Shown here in pieces: positions 1 through 7,853 of a DNA stretch of 39,290 bases (position 1 is the stretch's first letter; every line of letters starts with the position of its first letter). The notes below the pieces were generated by a model. It did not search any database. It was not told the origin of the DNA and saw only the letters and a program-made list of their open reading frames with translations. Made by a program: the position numbers and the translations under genes. Source of the stretch: Micromonosporaceae bacterium (GTDB taxonomy: Bacteria > Actinomycetota > Actinomycetes > Mycobacteriales > Micromonosporaceae); NCBI GenBank assembly GCA_009377645.1, contig WHTQ01000037.1, forward strand, positions 1 to 39,290, read 5' to 3'.

Positions 1-579
1 CGTCACGAAGATTCCCGCGGCGATGACGAACCCGATGGCCAGGCCCGCCCCGGCCGGGATCGCCCGGCTGTCGGTGGCCGTGGCCAGCACAACCAAAACG
101 AGCAGGAAGCCGAGGATGAGCTCCGCCAGGAATGCGATCCCGGAACCCCGCTCGCCCGGCGCGGTGGCCCCCAGCGCCGGATCGCCGCGGCCCTCCCCGC
201 CGAACAGCGCCCAGATCGCCAAGGCCGCCAGGATCGCCCCGACCAGCTGCGCAATCAGGTACGCGGGCACCGCCCGCCAGGGAAACCGCCGCACGGCGGC
301 CAGGCCGATCGTGACCGTCGGGTTGATGTGCGCGCCCGACACGTGCCCGAATGCGTACACGGCTATCACGACCGCCAGGCCGAACGCGACCGATATCGCG
401 GTCACGTTGCTCGCCGCTTCGGGCTCGGCCAGTGTGACCGCCACGACGGTTCCCGCGCCGACGAAGACCAGAAGGAAGGTGCCGATTACCTCGGCCACCA
501 CCGCCCCGAGCAGAGATCCACCGAATCGCGGCACCGCCTTGGCAGTCGTACCCCTCGCTGCCTGGCCCACCCCGTTCAC
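1..579 (-). CDS. MIP-family aquaporin (3' end outside window)
   Basis: Membrane channel of the major intrinsic protein family, moving water or small neutral solutes across the cytoplasmic membrane. 193 codons are visible and the frame is still open at the window edge. The first half-helix motif reads SGAHINPTVTIG, so the usual NPA box is NPT. Hydrophobic helices are visible at about residues 20-40, 50-70, 95-115, 135-155 and 165-190. The second NPA box would lie just outside the window. The start is a GTG preceded by GGAGAGG at good spacing. It lies downstream of rnpB on the same strand with a 219-bp gap, so it probably has its own promoter. Aquaporin versus glycerol facilitator cannot be decided without the C-terminal selectivity-filter residues. 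Confidence 0.85.
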   Translation of the reverse strand, partial: MNGVGQAARGTTAKAVPRFGGSLLGAVVAEVIGTFLLVFVGAGTVVAVTLAEPEAASNVTAISVAFGLAVVIAVYAFGHVSGAHINPTVTIGLAAVRRFPWRAVPAYLIAQLVGAILAALAIWALFGGEGRGDPALGATAPGERGSGIAFLAELILGFLLVLVVLATATDSRAIPAGAGLAIGFVIAAGIFVT

Positions 580-798
580 CAGCCTCTCCGCACCGCGGCC
601 CCGTACTGCGCCCGGCGACCAGTCCGAACGCACACCGCCGTCCCGCGGCCGCCTTCGACCCCTCGGGTCATCTTCCCCCCCGGAAGCGCTGGCAAACGTC
701 GCAGAGTGCGAGGTTCCAGGTGCCGTGGCGGCGGCGGGGTTCCGGGCAGTGCCCGCTACCAGCAGCTCAGAGCTATGGTCAAGCGCGGGAGCAGGAGC

Positions 799-1222
799 GC
801 GACGGACGAGTCGGCCTGTACGCCGGATTCTGTGCACCGCCCACCTGCCGAGGCAGGCTGGCGGCCGGCGGCCATCCATCTCGGCCTGCCGTCGCCGGCA
901 GGCTCCAGCGGCCTACCCGCAGGCTCGGACGGGCCGTCCTCGGTCGCCTGCGCGGGCCACCACCGGCTGGCGGTGGCCCTTCTTGGCCTTGCTCCGGGTG
1001 GGGTTTACCGAGCCACCCCGGTCACCCGGGGTGCTGGTGGGCTCTTACCCCGCCGTTTCACCCTTACCGGCCGATAACCGGCCGGCGGTCTGTTTTCTGT
1101 GGCACTGTCCCGCGGGTCGCCCCGGGTTGCCGTTAGCAACCACCCTGCCCTGTGGAGTCCGGACGTTCCTCGGCGGCGGGACCTGCCCGCCGACGCGGCC
1201 GCCCGGCCGACTCGTCCGTCGC
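799..1222 (-). ncRNA. rnpB: RNase P RNA (bacterial type A)
   Basis: Catalytic RNA of ribonuclease P, which trims tRNA 5' leaders. On the minus strand the conserved cores are readable: GAGGAACGTCCGGACTCC near the 5' end, GGTAAGGGTGAAACGGC and GGTAAGAGCCCACCAGC in the middle, and ACAGAATCCGGCGTACAGG near the 3' end. The two ends (1205-1222 and 799-816) are perfectly complementary over 18 nt and form helix P1, which fixes the boundaries to within a few bases. The length of about 424 nt fits actinobacterial rnpB. All protein frames across this stretch are chance frames. Confidence 0.95.
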
Positions 1223-1229
1223 TCGTACA

Positions 1230-1235
1230 AGCTTA
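1230..1235 (-). promoter_or_regulatory. Candidate -10 box of rnpB
   Basis: TAAGCT on the minus strand ends seven bases before the first base of the P1 helix (1222), the expected -10 to +1 distance. No convincing -35 element is visible. The region is shared with the divergent TauE/SafE gene. Confidence 0.45.
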
Positions 1236-1271
1236 CGTCACCCGCGCACGCCGCGCCGGCAAGCAACCCCG

Positions 1272-1277
1272 TACGCT
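1272..1277 (+). promoter_or_regulatory. Candidate -10 box (near-leaderless) of the TauE/SafE gene
   Basis: TACGCT lies nine bases before the ATG at 1287, so transcription would begin at or just before the start codon. Only a weak CCAGG precedes the ATG. This is one of several TANNNT boxes hugging start codons in this window. Confidence 0.4.
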
Positions 1278-1286
1278 GTGGCCAGG

Positions 1287-2048
1287 ATGGATCTCGGCGA
1301 GGCTGCGTTGCTGCTCGCCGCCGGCGTCGCCGCGGGCACCGTCAACGCGGTAGCCGGCGGCGGCTCGTTGGTGACCTTCCCGACCCTGCTGTTCACCGGG
1401 TTGCCACCGATCGCGGCGAACGTCACCAACTCGATCGCGGTGTTCCCGGGCTACCTTGGCTCGGTGGCCGGTTCCCGGGCCGACCTGGCCGGCCAGCGCC
1501 GCCGGGTGCGCGGCCTGCTCCCCACCGCCGCCGCCGGCAGCGCCGCGGGCGCCGGTCTGCTGCTGCTGACCCCGGAGCGCGCGTTCGAGCTGATCGTGCC
1601 GTTCCTGGTGCTCGCCGCCACCGCCACGCTCGCGTTCCAGGACCGGCTGCGCCGGCTGGTCGGGCAGCCGCACCAGCTCTCCCGGCGGCGCGCCACCGGC
1701 TCGCTGCACGTGATGGTCGGTCTCGCCTCGGTGTACGGCGGCTACTTCGGGGCGGCGCTCGGGGTGATGCTGGTGGCGATGATCGCGCTGGTGCTGGATG
1801 AGACTCTGGCCCGGGTCAGCGCCCTGAAGAACCTCGCTTCGGCGGTGGTCGGGCTGGTCACGGTCGTCGTGTTCGCACTGTTCGGCCCGGTGGAGTGGCT
1901 CTCGGTGCTGGTGCTCGCGCCGGCCACGGTGATCGGCGGGTATGGCGGCGCCCGGCTGGCCCGCCGGTTGCCGGACACGGTGTGGAAGGTGATGATCGTC
2001 GCGTTCGGCACGGTGATCGGCGTGATCCTCCTGATCAGCGCGCTCTAA
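1287..2048 (+). CDS. TauE/SafE (TSUP) family membrane permease
   Basis: Integral membrane protein of 253 residues from the sulfite exporter TauE/SafE family, whose members move sulfur-containing or small organic anions. The family signature GTVNAVAGGGSLVTFPTLL is at residues 12-30 and continues into PPIAANVTNSIAVFPGYLGS. A second, related half begins near GLASVYGGYFGAALGVML, as expected for the internal duplication. About eight hydrophobic helices are visible. The ATG at 1287 is chosen because the family motif begins at once after it and a TANNNT box sits just upstream; the same frame stays open further upstream, into rnpB. The substrate cannot be told from sequence, and there is no sulfur gene nearby. 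Confidence 0.9.
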   Translation: MDLGEAALLLAAGVAAGTVNAVAGGGSLVTFPTLLFTGLPPIAANVTNSIAVFPGYLGSVAGSRADLAGQRRRVRGLLPTAAAGSAAGAGLLLLTPERAFELIVPFLVLAATATLAFQDRLRRLVGQPHQLSRRRATGSLHVMVGLASVYGGYFGAALGVMLVAMIALVLDETLARVSALKNLASAVVGLVTVVVFALFGPVEWLSVLVLAPATVIGGYGGARLARRLPDTVWKVMIVAFGTVIGVILLISAL

Positions 2049-2065
2049 CGCTGCGGTGAGACCTG

Positions 2066-2257
2066 CTAGCGTGGCCCACCCTCCCACCGGGCATCCTCCT
2101 CGTCCCACGCCTCGTTGCGCTCCCGCACCCGCTCCAGCGCGCGCTCGGCCTCGGCCGCGGTGTCGAACGGGCCGAGCCGGTGCCTCGCGGCGCACATGTT
2201 GTCACCGGACTCCACCCGTTTGTGCCGCAGGCACCAGTAGTATCCGTCGCTGCTCAT
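2066..2257 (-). CDS. Small conserved actinobacterial protein (SPOR-like)
   Basis: A 63-residue protein, MSSDGYYWCLRHKRVESG at its N-terminus, followed by a DNMCAARHRLGPF segment and a charged helix ending in AWDEEDARW. This layout (YYWCLRH, a cysteine, RLGPF, EAERALERV, NEAWDEED) matches a small conserved actinobacterial family sometimes labelled SPOR-domain protein. The two cysteines and two histidines could bind metal, which is inference only. It converges on the TauE/SafE gene, leaving 17 bp. The start was set at the ATG that opens the family-like sequence; an upstream in-frame GTG at 2293 is less likely. Function unknown. Confidence 0.7.
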   Translation of the reverse strand: MSSDGYYWCLRHKRVESGDNMCAARHRLGPFDTAAEAERALERVRERNEAWDEEDARWEGGPR

Positions 2258-2404
2258 AGCTTCACTGTGCACCCTCGCGCCGCCCGGCACCACCGAACCC
2301 CGTCGACTCTCTCCCTAAGACCCGGCTCACGGCACGGCACGTCGAAGGCCGCGATCAGGGCCGCGCACGCCCCGGGCAGGTTCGCCGGATCCCCGCTGCG
2401 GCGG

Positions 2405-4275
2405 CTACCGAAGCTGGGCGATCACCGGCCTGATCCAGGTCTCCAGCCGGGCCGCGCGCTCGCCCTCGTCGGCTCCGTCCCGGGGCACCTCCAGCCGGAC
2501 CTCGAGCAGGACGTTTGCGCGCACCAGCTGCAGCCAGTCCCGGCTGTCGTCGGCGGTCCCGTCCGTCCGGGGCTCGGAGGTGAGCAACCGGTAGCCGGTC
2601 CAACCGGCCACCTCGGTGTCCGCGACCGGCCCGGCGGCCTCGCCCCGGTCGGAGCCGCGCAGCACCTCGTGCCGGCCGGCGGCCTGGTCGGCGCTGGGCA
2701 TCACGGTCGCCAGGATCGAGACCGACCGGCCGAGGTCACCGGTGGCGAGCATCTGCGCGGCCGCCTGGGAGGTGCTCTGGTTGATGCAGTAGTCCGGGTC
2801 GTCCGCGCAGCTTCCGAGCAGGCCGTAGCCCTCCGGCAGGTCCGCTGCCGTGGGCAGCACGGCTACCAGCTGGTCGAACGTGTAGAGCGGGCCGGTCGTG
2901 GCCTCCCCGCCCGGGGGCGCGACCAGCTCCAGCATCCCGCGGATGTCCAGCAGGCCGGCACCGGCACCCACCGGCGGGTCCTGGTCGGCGAAGCCCGGCT
3001 CGTAACCCAGCGGCTGTGCGGACTCGATGAGGGCGTTGCGGATGTCGGCGGCCGACCGAGCCGCGTTCGCCGACCGGGCGATCGCCGCGGCGGCCGCCAC
3101 GTGCGGCGCCGCCTGGGAGGTCCCGGGCCGCACCTGGTGGCCGCCCGGGACGCTGGACAGGATGTCGTCGCCGGGCGCCACCAGCTCGACCAGGCCGTAG
3201 CGGGAGGAGAAGCCGGCCAGCTCCAGCCGCTCGTCGACCGCGCCGACCGCGATCACCTCGTTGAGCCGGGCGGGCACCAGCGGCGCGTCCGGGTGGTCGC
3301 AGTCGGTGTCCGGGCCGCAGTTTCCGGCGCTGGCGATGAGCACGATGTCCCGCTGCTCGGCCAGCCGGATCGCCGCCGCCACCGCCGTGAACTCTTCCAG
3401 GTTCGCGAGCGACTCCGGATCGTCGGGGTCGAACTCAAGGCCGTCGTAGTAGTAGCCGAACGACATGTTGATCACATCGGCGCCCTGGTTGACGGCCCAC
3501 TCGATGGCGGCCGCGATCGACCCGGCACCGGCGTTGTAGAGCTCCTCGCCGGCGTGCAGCGGCGCCGGGACGTCCAGCAGCGACACACCCGGCGCGACCC
3601 CGACGACTCCCCCGTTGCCGGCGCGGGCCGCGATGATCCCGGCCACGTGGGTGCCGTGACCCTCCGGGTCCGGGCGGGACTCGTCCTCACCCGGGTAGTG
3701 CCGGCGGGCGAGCACGGCACCGGCGAGATCGGGGTGCCCGGCGTCGATGCCGCTGTCGACCACCGCAACCGTCACACCGGCGCCGGCCGGCCACGGCAGC
3801 TGCGAGGAGCCCTCCGGCACGCCCAGCGCGTCCAGCCCCCACTGGTCCCCGCGGCGGTCGTCGGCCTGCAGCAGGGTCGGCACCGGCGTCACCGTCGCGG
3901 CCACCACCGTCGGGTCGTCGGCCAGCTCCTGCTTCCGCGCCTCGACCGCGCCGGCCGGGAGGTCACCGTGAAGCACCCGTCGACCACCCGCGCCACGTCC
4001 AGCGGGACCAGCTCGTCGCCCTCGGGCACCGAGGCGGGGCTGCTGGCGCAGTCCGGCGACGGCGTCGCGCTGTCGACCAGCGCGGTCGCCGCGTCGCCGA
4101 GCAGGTCGGCCGCCGCGATCCCGCCGCCTCCGGGCGGGTGGTCCGAGGAGTCACCCTGCGCCAGGACCCGGGAGATCACCAGGCCACCCGCGCCCAGCAG
4201 CACCACGGCCGCCACACCCGCCACCAGCCAGACCACCCGCGACGAGACCCGCCGCCGCCCCCATCGCACGGTCAC
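2405..4275 (-). pseudogene. Membrane-anchored S8 (subtilisin) peptidase, split by a -1 frameshift
   Basis: Two overlapping minus-strand frames together make one peptidase. Frame A (4275 to 3889) starts with a basic stretch and one membrane helix (VVWLVAGVAAVVLLGAG), then a short extracellular segment ending VARVVDGCFTV. Frame B (open from a GTG at 3976 to 2405) continues with DLPAGAVEARKQELADDPTVV, which reads like the rest of an I9-type propeptide, then the catalytic domain: Asp74 in VVDSGID, His107 in HGTHVAG, Asn219 in SAGNC and Ser287 in GTSQAAPHVA (frame B numbering). A C-terminal extension of about 160 residues is unassigned. A -1 shift near 3960-3976 is needed to join them, and no Shine-Dalgarno supports separate initiation of frame B. 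Cause: mutation, sequencing error or recoding. The catalytic residues are intact, so loss of function could be recent. TAGGGT at 4283-4288 sits seven bases before the GTG start. Confidence 0.75.
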
Positions 4276-4359
4276 CCGGCGGACCCTACCGTGGCGTCGC
4301 CACCCGCCCGCCAGCAGCAGCCCCGCGGCAGCCCCGTGGTAGCTGTCGGTGCCCGCGGC

Positions 4360-4365
4360 TACCGT
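4360..4365 (+). promoter_or_regulatory. Candidate -10 box for leaderless transcript
   Basis: TACCGT, then six bases (GGCGGC), then the GTG at 4372. No Shine-Dalgarno is present. The spacing places transcription start at the start codon. Confidence 0.45.
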
Positions 4366-4371
4366 GGCGGC

Positions 4372-5064
4372 GTGGCTGGAGCACCGAGATCACCCGCCCG
4401 ACCGAGGCTGCCGCCGTCCCTCGCCCCGGCCGATCCGGCCGAGCATGACCTCGGCGACGAGGCCACGCTGCGCCGGCTGGCGGTCGAGCTGGACCTTGCC
4501 GGCCGCAGCGCCGAGTCGGTCGAGCTCGACCAGTGCCGGTTCAGCGACGCGGACCTGAGCGGGTCCAGCCTGCACCGGGCCGGCGTGCGCGACTGCCGGT
4601 TCACCGGCACCAACTTGGCCAACCTGCGGGCCGAGCAGTCCTCGATGCTGCGCACCGAGCTGACCGGGTCCCGGCTGACCGGCCTGCACTGGCTGGACGG
4701 CACCCTCCGGGAGGTGCTGGTCGGCGACTGCCGGGCCGACCTGTCGGTGTTCCGGTTCACTCGCTTCCACCGGGTCCGGTTCGAGCGCTGCAACCTCACC
4801 CGGGCCGACTTCCAGAACGCCGACCTCGGCGGCGCGCAGTTCGTCGCCTGCGACCTGACCGGCGCCCAGTTCTCGTTCGCCCGGATGCACGGGACCCGGT
4901 TCGAGGGCTGCGCCCTGACCGACCTGGGCGGGATGCGCAGCTTCGACGGGGCGATCATCGACCCGGCCGACCTGATGCAGCTCTCGTACGCGATGGCGGC
5001 GGCGCTCGGGATCCAGCTGGCCGGCCCGGAGCCGGCTACCGCGGGAGATGGGAGGTGTCGTTGA
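4372..5064 (+). CDS. Pentapeptide-repeat protein
   Basis: A 230-residue protein whose central part is a right-handed beta-helix of A(D/N)LXX-type repeats, for example CRFSDADLSGSSLHRAGV, CRFTGTNLANL, CNLTRADFQNADLGGAQF and CDLTGAQFSFARM. The C-terminus (IIDPADLMQLSYAMAAALG) is the cap common in actinobacterial members. Some pentapeptide proteins mimic DNA and protect gyrase, but most have no known role, and nothing nearby points to gyrase. The GTG start is chosen from the TANNNT box six bases upstream; an earlier in-frame ATG at 4138 would add 78 residues of unlikely composition. Its 3' end overlaps the convergent RNase H/phosphatase gene by 29 bp. Confidence 0.85.
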   Translation: MAGAPRSPARPRLPPSLAPADPAEHDLGDEATLRRLAVELDLAGRSAESVELDQCRFSDADLSGSSLHRAGVRDCRFTGTNLANLRAEQSSMLRTELTGSRLTGLHWLDGTLREVLVGDCRADLSVFRFTRFHRVRFERCNLTRADFQNADLGGAQFVACDLTGAQFSFARMHGTRFEGCALTDLGGMRSFDGAIIDPADLMQLSYAMAAALGIQLAGPEPATAGDGRCR

Positions 5065-6232
5065 CCGTCCGCACCGCGACCACGCCCTCCGGGTAGGAGT
5101 CGACCAGCGAGATCCCGGCCGGGCTCAGCACCAACCGGTGCAGGAAGGCATCGCCGGCGGCGAGCGCGTCCCGCAGCATCACCTTGAGCGGCCAGACGTG
5201 CGACACCACCACCACCGGCAGGTCCGGGTACGCCTCCCGGAGGCTGGCCCCGACCCGGCGGACCCGCTTGGCCAGCTGCTGGAGCGACTCCCCGCCGGGC
5301 GGTGCCGCGGTGGCGGTGGTGAGCCAGGCGTCGAGCTGCTCCGGCCAGCGGGCCCGGATCTCGTCGAAGGTGCGGCCCTCCCACTGGCCGAGGTCACACT
5401 CGACTAGGTCGGGTTCGACGACCACCGGCGGGTCGCCGGCCTCCGCGCCGGCCTTCGCGCCAGCCGCGGCGCGAGCCACCGCACCGGCCGCAGCGGCGAT
5501 CGCGGCGGCGGTGGCGGTGCACCGGCTCAGCGGCGAGGTGACCACCGCCGCCAGCTCCGGCACCAGCTGGGCCACCCGGCGGGCGACCACCTCGGCCTGC
5601 TCCTCACCCGCCGGCGAGAGCGGGATGTCCGCCCGCCCGGCGTACCGGCGCTGTTCGGTCCGCTCGGTCGCGCCGTGCCGCACCAGCACCAGCCGGGTCG
5701 GTGGTCCGCCCGGCGGCTCCCAGCCGCCCCGGGGGCGCGGTCCCGCCGGGGGGCGGCCAGCCACCGCACCCGCTGACCCACCGGCCGACTTGGGCGGTGC
5801 TCCGCCGTTTCCGGCCGCGCCCGGACCGGCGGCGTCCATCGCCTGGTTCGCCAGCCGATCCGCGTCCCGGTTCCGCTCGCGCGGCACCCACTGCCAGGAC
5901 ACCCGGTCGAACCGGTGCAGCAGCGCCGCGGCCTGCGCCGCCAGCGGCCGCAGCCCCGGATGCCTGATCTTCCACCGGCCGGCCATCTGCTCGATCACCA
6001 GCTTGGAGTCCATCCGCACCTCGACCTCCGAGGCACCCAGGTCGGCGGCCGCCTGCAGCCCGGCGATCAGCCCGCCGTACTCGGCGACGTTGTTGGTGGC
6101 GGTCCCGATCGCCTCCGACCGCTCCACCAGCACCTCGCCGCTGGCCGGGTCCCGCACCAGCGCCCCCCAGCCGGCCGGACCCGGGTTGCCGCGGGCGCCC
6201 CCGTCGGCCTCCACCACCACCCGCACAGTCAC
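5036..6232 (-). CDS. Bifunctional RNase HI / histidine phosphatase
   Basis: A 398-residue fusion. Residues 1-135 form an RNase HI domain with the four acidic residues Asp10 (EADGGARGNPG), Glu51 (NNVAEYGG), Asp75 (VRMDSKLV) and Asp125 (NRDADRLANQ), for removing RNA from RNA/DNA hybrids. A linker rich in Gly, Ala and Pro follows (135-178). Residues 179-398 are a phosphoglycerate-mutase-like phosphatase with LVLVRHGATE (His186) and VVVVSHVWPL. The architecture equals M. tuberculosis Rv2228c, reported to combine RNase H with alpha-ribazole/acid phosphatase activity. The GTG start overlaps the stop of the upstream zinc-ribbon gene as GTGA, so translation is probably coupled. It is the last gene of the four-gene operon. 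Confidence 0.92.
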   Translation of the reverse strand: MTVRVVVEADGGARGNPGPAGWGALVRDPASGEVLVERSEAIGTATNNVAEYGGLIAGLQAAADLGASEVEVRMDSKLVIEQMAGRWKIRHPGLRPLAAQAAALLHRFDRVSWQWVPRERNRDADRLANQAMDAAGPGAAGNGGAPPKSAGGSAGAVAGRPPAGPRPRGGWEPPGGPPTRLVLVRHGATERTEQRRYAGRADIPLSPAGEEQAEVVARRVAQLVPELAAVVTSPLSRCTATAAAIAAAAGAVARAAAGAKAGAEAGDPPVVVEPDLVECDLGQWEGRTFDEIRARWPEQLDAWLTTATAAPPGGESLQQLAKRVRRVGASLREAYPDLPVVVVSHVWPLKVMLRDALAAGDAFLHRLVLSPAGISLVDSYPEGVVAVRTVNDTSHLPR

Positions 6233-6969
6233 AACCCGGACTCGGCGGTGCGCACCAGGATCCGGCGGCACTCGTCGCAGCGCACCACGTCGTCCGGGGC
6301 GGCCGTCTTGATCCGGGCCCGCTCGCTGCCGGACAGGTCCAACCGGCAGCCGCCGCACCGCCCGGAGCGCAGCAGCGCGGCACCCATCCCACCGGAGTCG
6401 TCGCGGATCCGCTCGTACAGCGCGACCAGGTCGGCCGGTAGCTGCTCGACCAGCGGCTCCCGGGCCTGGGTGCGATCCACCTCCTGCCCGGCGATCTCGG
6501 CCAGCGCCGCGTCCCGGCGGGTCTCGGTCTCCGCCCGCCGCAGCTGCGCCGCCTGCTGCCGATCGGTGATCTCGGCCAGCGCCGTCTCGGCCCGCTCCCG
6601 CCGCTCCATCAGCGCCAGCTCGGCGTCCTCCAGCTCGTACTGGCGCCGGTTCAGCGACTCCAGCTCGTGCTGCAGCGCCTCCAGCTCCCGGGCCGGGCCG
6701 GTGCCGGCGGTCAGCCGGGCGGAGTCCTTGTCCTTGCGCACCCGCACCTGGTCGACGTCGCGCTCCAGCCGGGCGATGTCCCGGTCCAGGTCGGCCACCT
6801 CCGCCTGTGCCCGGGCCCGTTCGTCCTCGGTGGCCGACAGCTCACGCGCCAGCCGGTCCAGCTCGGCGAGCTCCGGCAGGTTCGCCCGGCGGTGCGCCAG
6901 CTGGGACAGCGCGGTGTCGATGCCCTGCAGGTCCAGCAGCAGTGCCTGAGCGGTCGGGTCGGCCTTCAC
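6229..6969 (-). CDS. Coiled-coil protein with C-terminal C4 zinc ribbon
   Basis: A 246-residue protein: a long antiparallel coiled coil (about residues 10-175, with heptads of Leu/Ala and many Arg/Glu), then a zinc ribbon with Cys205/Cys208 (RCGGC) and Cys231/Cys234 (RCDEC). This is the DUF164/zf-RING_7 family, like M. tuberculosis Rv2229c and the structurally known HP0958 of Helicobacter. Family members are tied to RNA binding or translation control in a few species; the role here is not shown by sequence. It starts with GTG overlapping the Nif3-like stop (GTGA) and ends overlapping the RNase H/phosphatase start. The conserved linkage suggests a shared nucleic-acid role. Confidence 0.9.
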   Translation of the reverse strand: MKADPTAQALLLDLQGIDTALSQLAHRRANLPELAELDRLARELSATEDERARAQAEVADLDRDIARLERDVDQVRVRKDKDSARLTAGTGPARELEALQHELESLNRRQYELEDAELALMERRERAETALAEITDRQQAAQLRRAETETRRDAALAEIAGQEVDRTQAREPLVEQLPADLVALYERIRDDSGGMGAALLRSGRCGGCRLDLSGSERARIKTAAPDDVVRCDECRRILVRTAESGL

Positions 6970-7853
6970 GGTGACACCTCTCGAGGATCAGGGCGGCCCG
7001 CGCCGCGGGAGGGACCGGGCGCGTGCACGGTCCACGGGTCGGTGTCCAGGTCGGAGACGACCGGGTCCACTGCCAGGGTGGCACGCAGTACCGCCGCCAG
7101 CTCGTCCAGCCAGGGCCGTTCGGTGGCCCAGTGGGCGGCGTCGAGCAGCGCCGGCCCGCCCGCGGCGAGCTGCTCGCTGACCGGATGGTGCCGCAGGTCC
7201 GCGGTCAGGTAGGCGTCCACCCCGGCGACCACCGCGTCGGCCAGGTAGCTGTCGCCGGCGCCACCGCACACCGCGACCGAGCGGACCAGCCGGTCCGGCT
7301 CGCCGGCCGCCCGTACCCCCCAGGTGGTCGGCGGCAGCGCCTGCGCGGCGTGGTGGGCCAGGTCGGCGAGGGTACGCGGGTGCGGCAGCGTCCCGATCCG
7401 GCCCGCCCCCCGGCCACCGGCATCGGTGTCAGCTCCGTCCCCGACACCCGGTCGCAGCGGCCGCAGGTCGTGCAGGCCGAGCCGGGCGGCGAGCGCGTCC
7501 GAGACCCCGGGGTTGGCCACGTCGGCGTTGGTGTGCGCCACGTAGAGCGCCACCCCGTGCCGGATCAGCTGATGCACGATCCGCCCCTTGTAGGTGGTCG
7601 GTGCCACGCTGGACACCGGCCGCAGCAGCAGCGGATGGTGCGCCACGATCAGGTCGGCGCCGGCCGCGAGCGCCTCGGCAACGGTCTCGGGCACGCAGTC
7701 GACCACGCACAGCACCCGGCGTACGGGTGCCGCCGGCTCGCCGAGCACCAGCCCGACCCGGTCCCAGGAGGCCGCCCACTCCGGCGGGTAGCGCTGCGCC
7801 AGCACCGCCAGCACGTCCGCGAGGGTCGGGGCGGCGGCGGTGCGGGACGTCAC
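6966..7853 (-). CDS. Nif3-like dinuclear metal-centre protein
   Basis: A 295-residue member of the Nif3/YbgI/DUF34 family, which forms hexameric toroids with a two-metal site. Visible ligands: VAHHPLLL (His72, His73), VAHTNADVA (Asp111) and the C-terminal LLDAAHWATE. The length matches the compact form without the CutA-like insert. Biochemical role is still debated; GTP cyclohydrolase-like hydrolase activity has been claimed for some members. The start GTG overlaps the TGA of the HAD gene (GTGA), so expression is coupled. A TAACCT hexamer seven bases upstream could also give a separate leaderless transcript. Homologous to M. tuberculosis Rv2230c, with the same order of downstream partners. 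Confidence 0.92.
   Translation of the reverse strand: MTSRTAAAPTLADVLAVLAQRYPPEWAASWDRVGLVLGEPAAPVRRVLCVVDCVPETVAEALAAGADLIVAHHPLLLRPVSSVAPTTYKGRIVHQLIRHGVALYVAHTNADVANPGVSDALAARLGLHDLRPLRPGVGDGADTDAGGRGAGRIGTLPHPRTLADLAHHAAQALPPTTWGVRAAGEPDRLVRSVAVCGGAGDSYLADAVVAGVDAYLTADLRHHPVSEQLAAGGPALLDAAHWATERPWLDELAAVLRATLAVDPVVSDLDTDPWTVHAPGPSRGAGRPDPREVSP

Noticed and set aside
23-1801. Plus-strand open frame of 592 codons across aquaporin, rnpB and the TauE/SafE gene
   Set aside because: It runs through an RNA gene and two well-supported proteins in the wrong frame or strand.
2180-4342. Plus-strand open frame of 720 codons opposite the S8 peptidase
   Set aside because: Low-complexity Arg/Gly/Val composition; the peptidase on the other strand explains the region.
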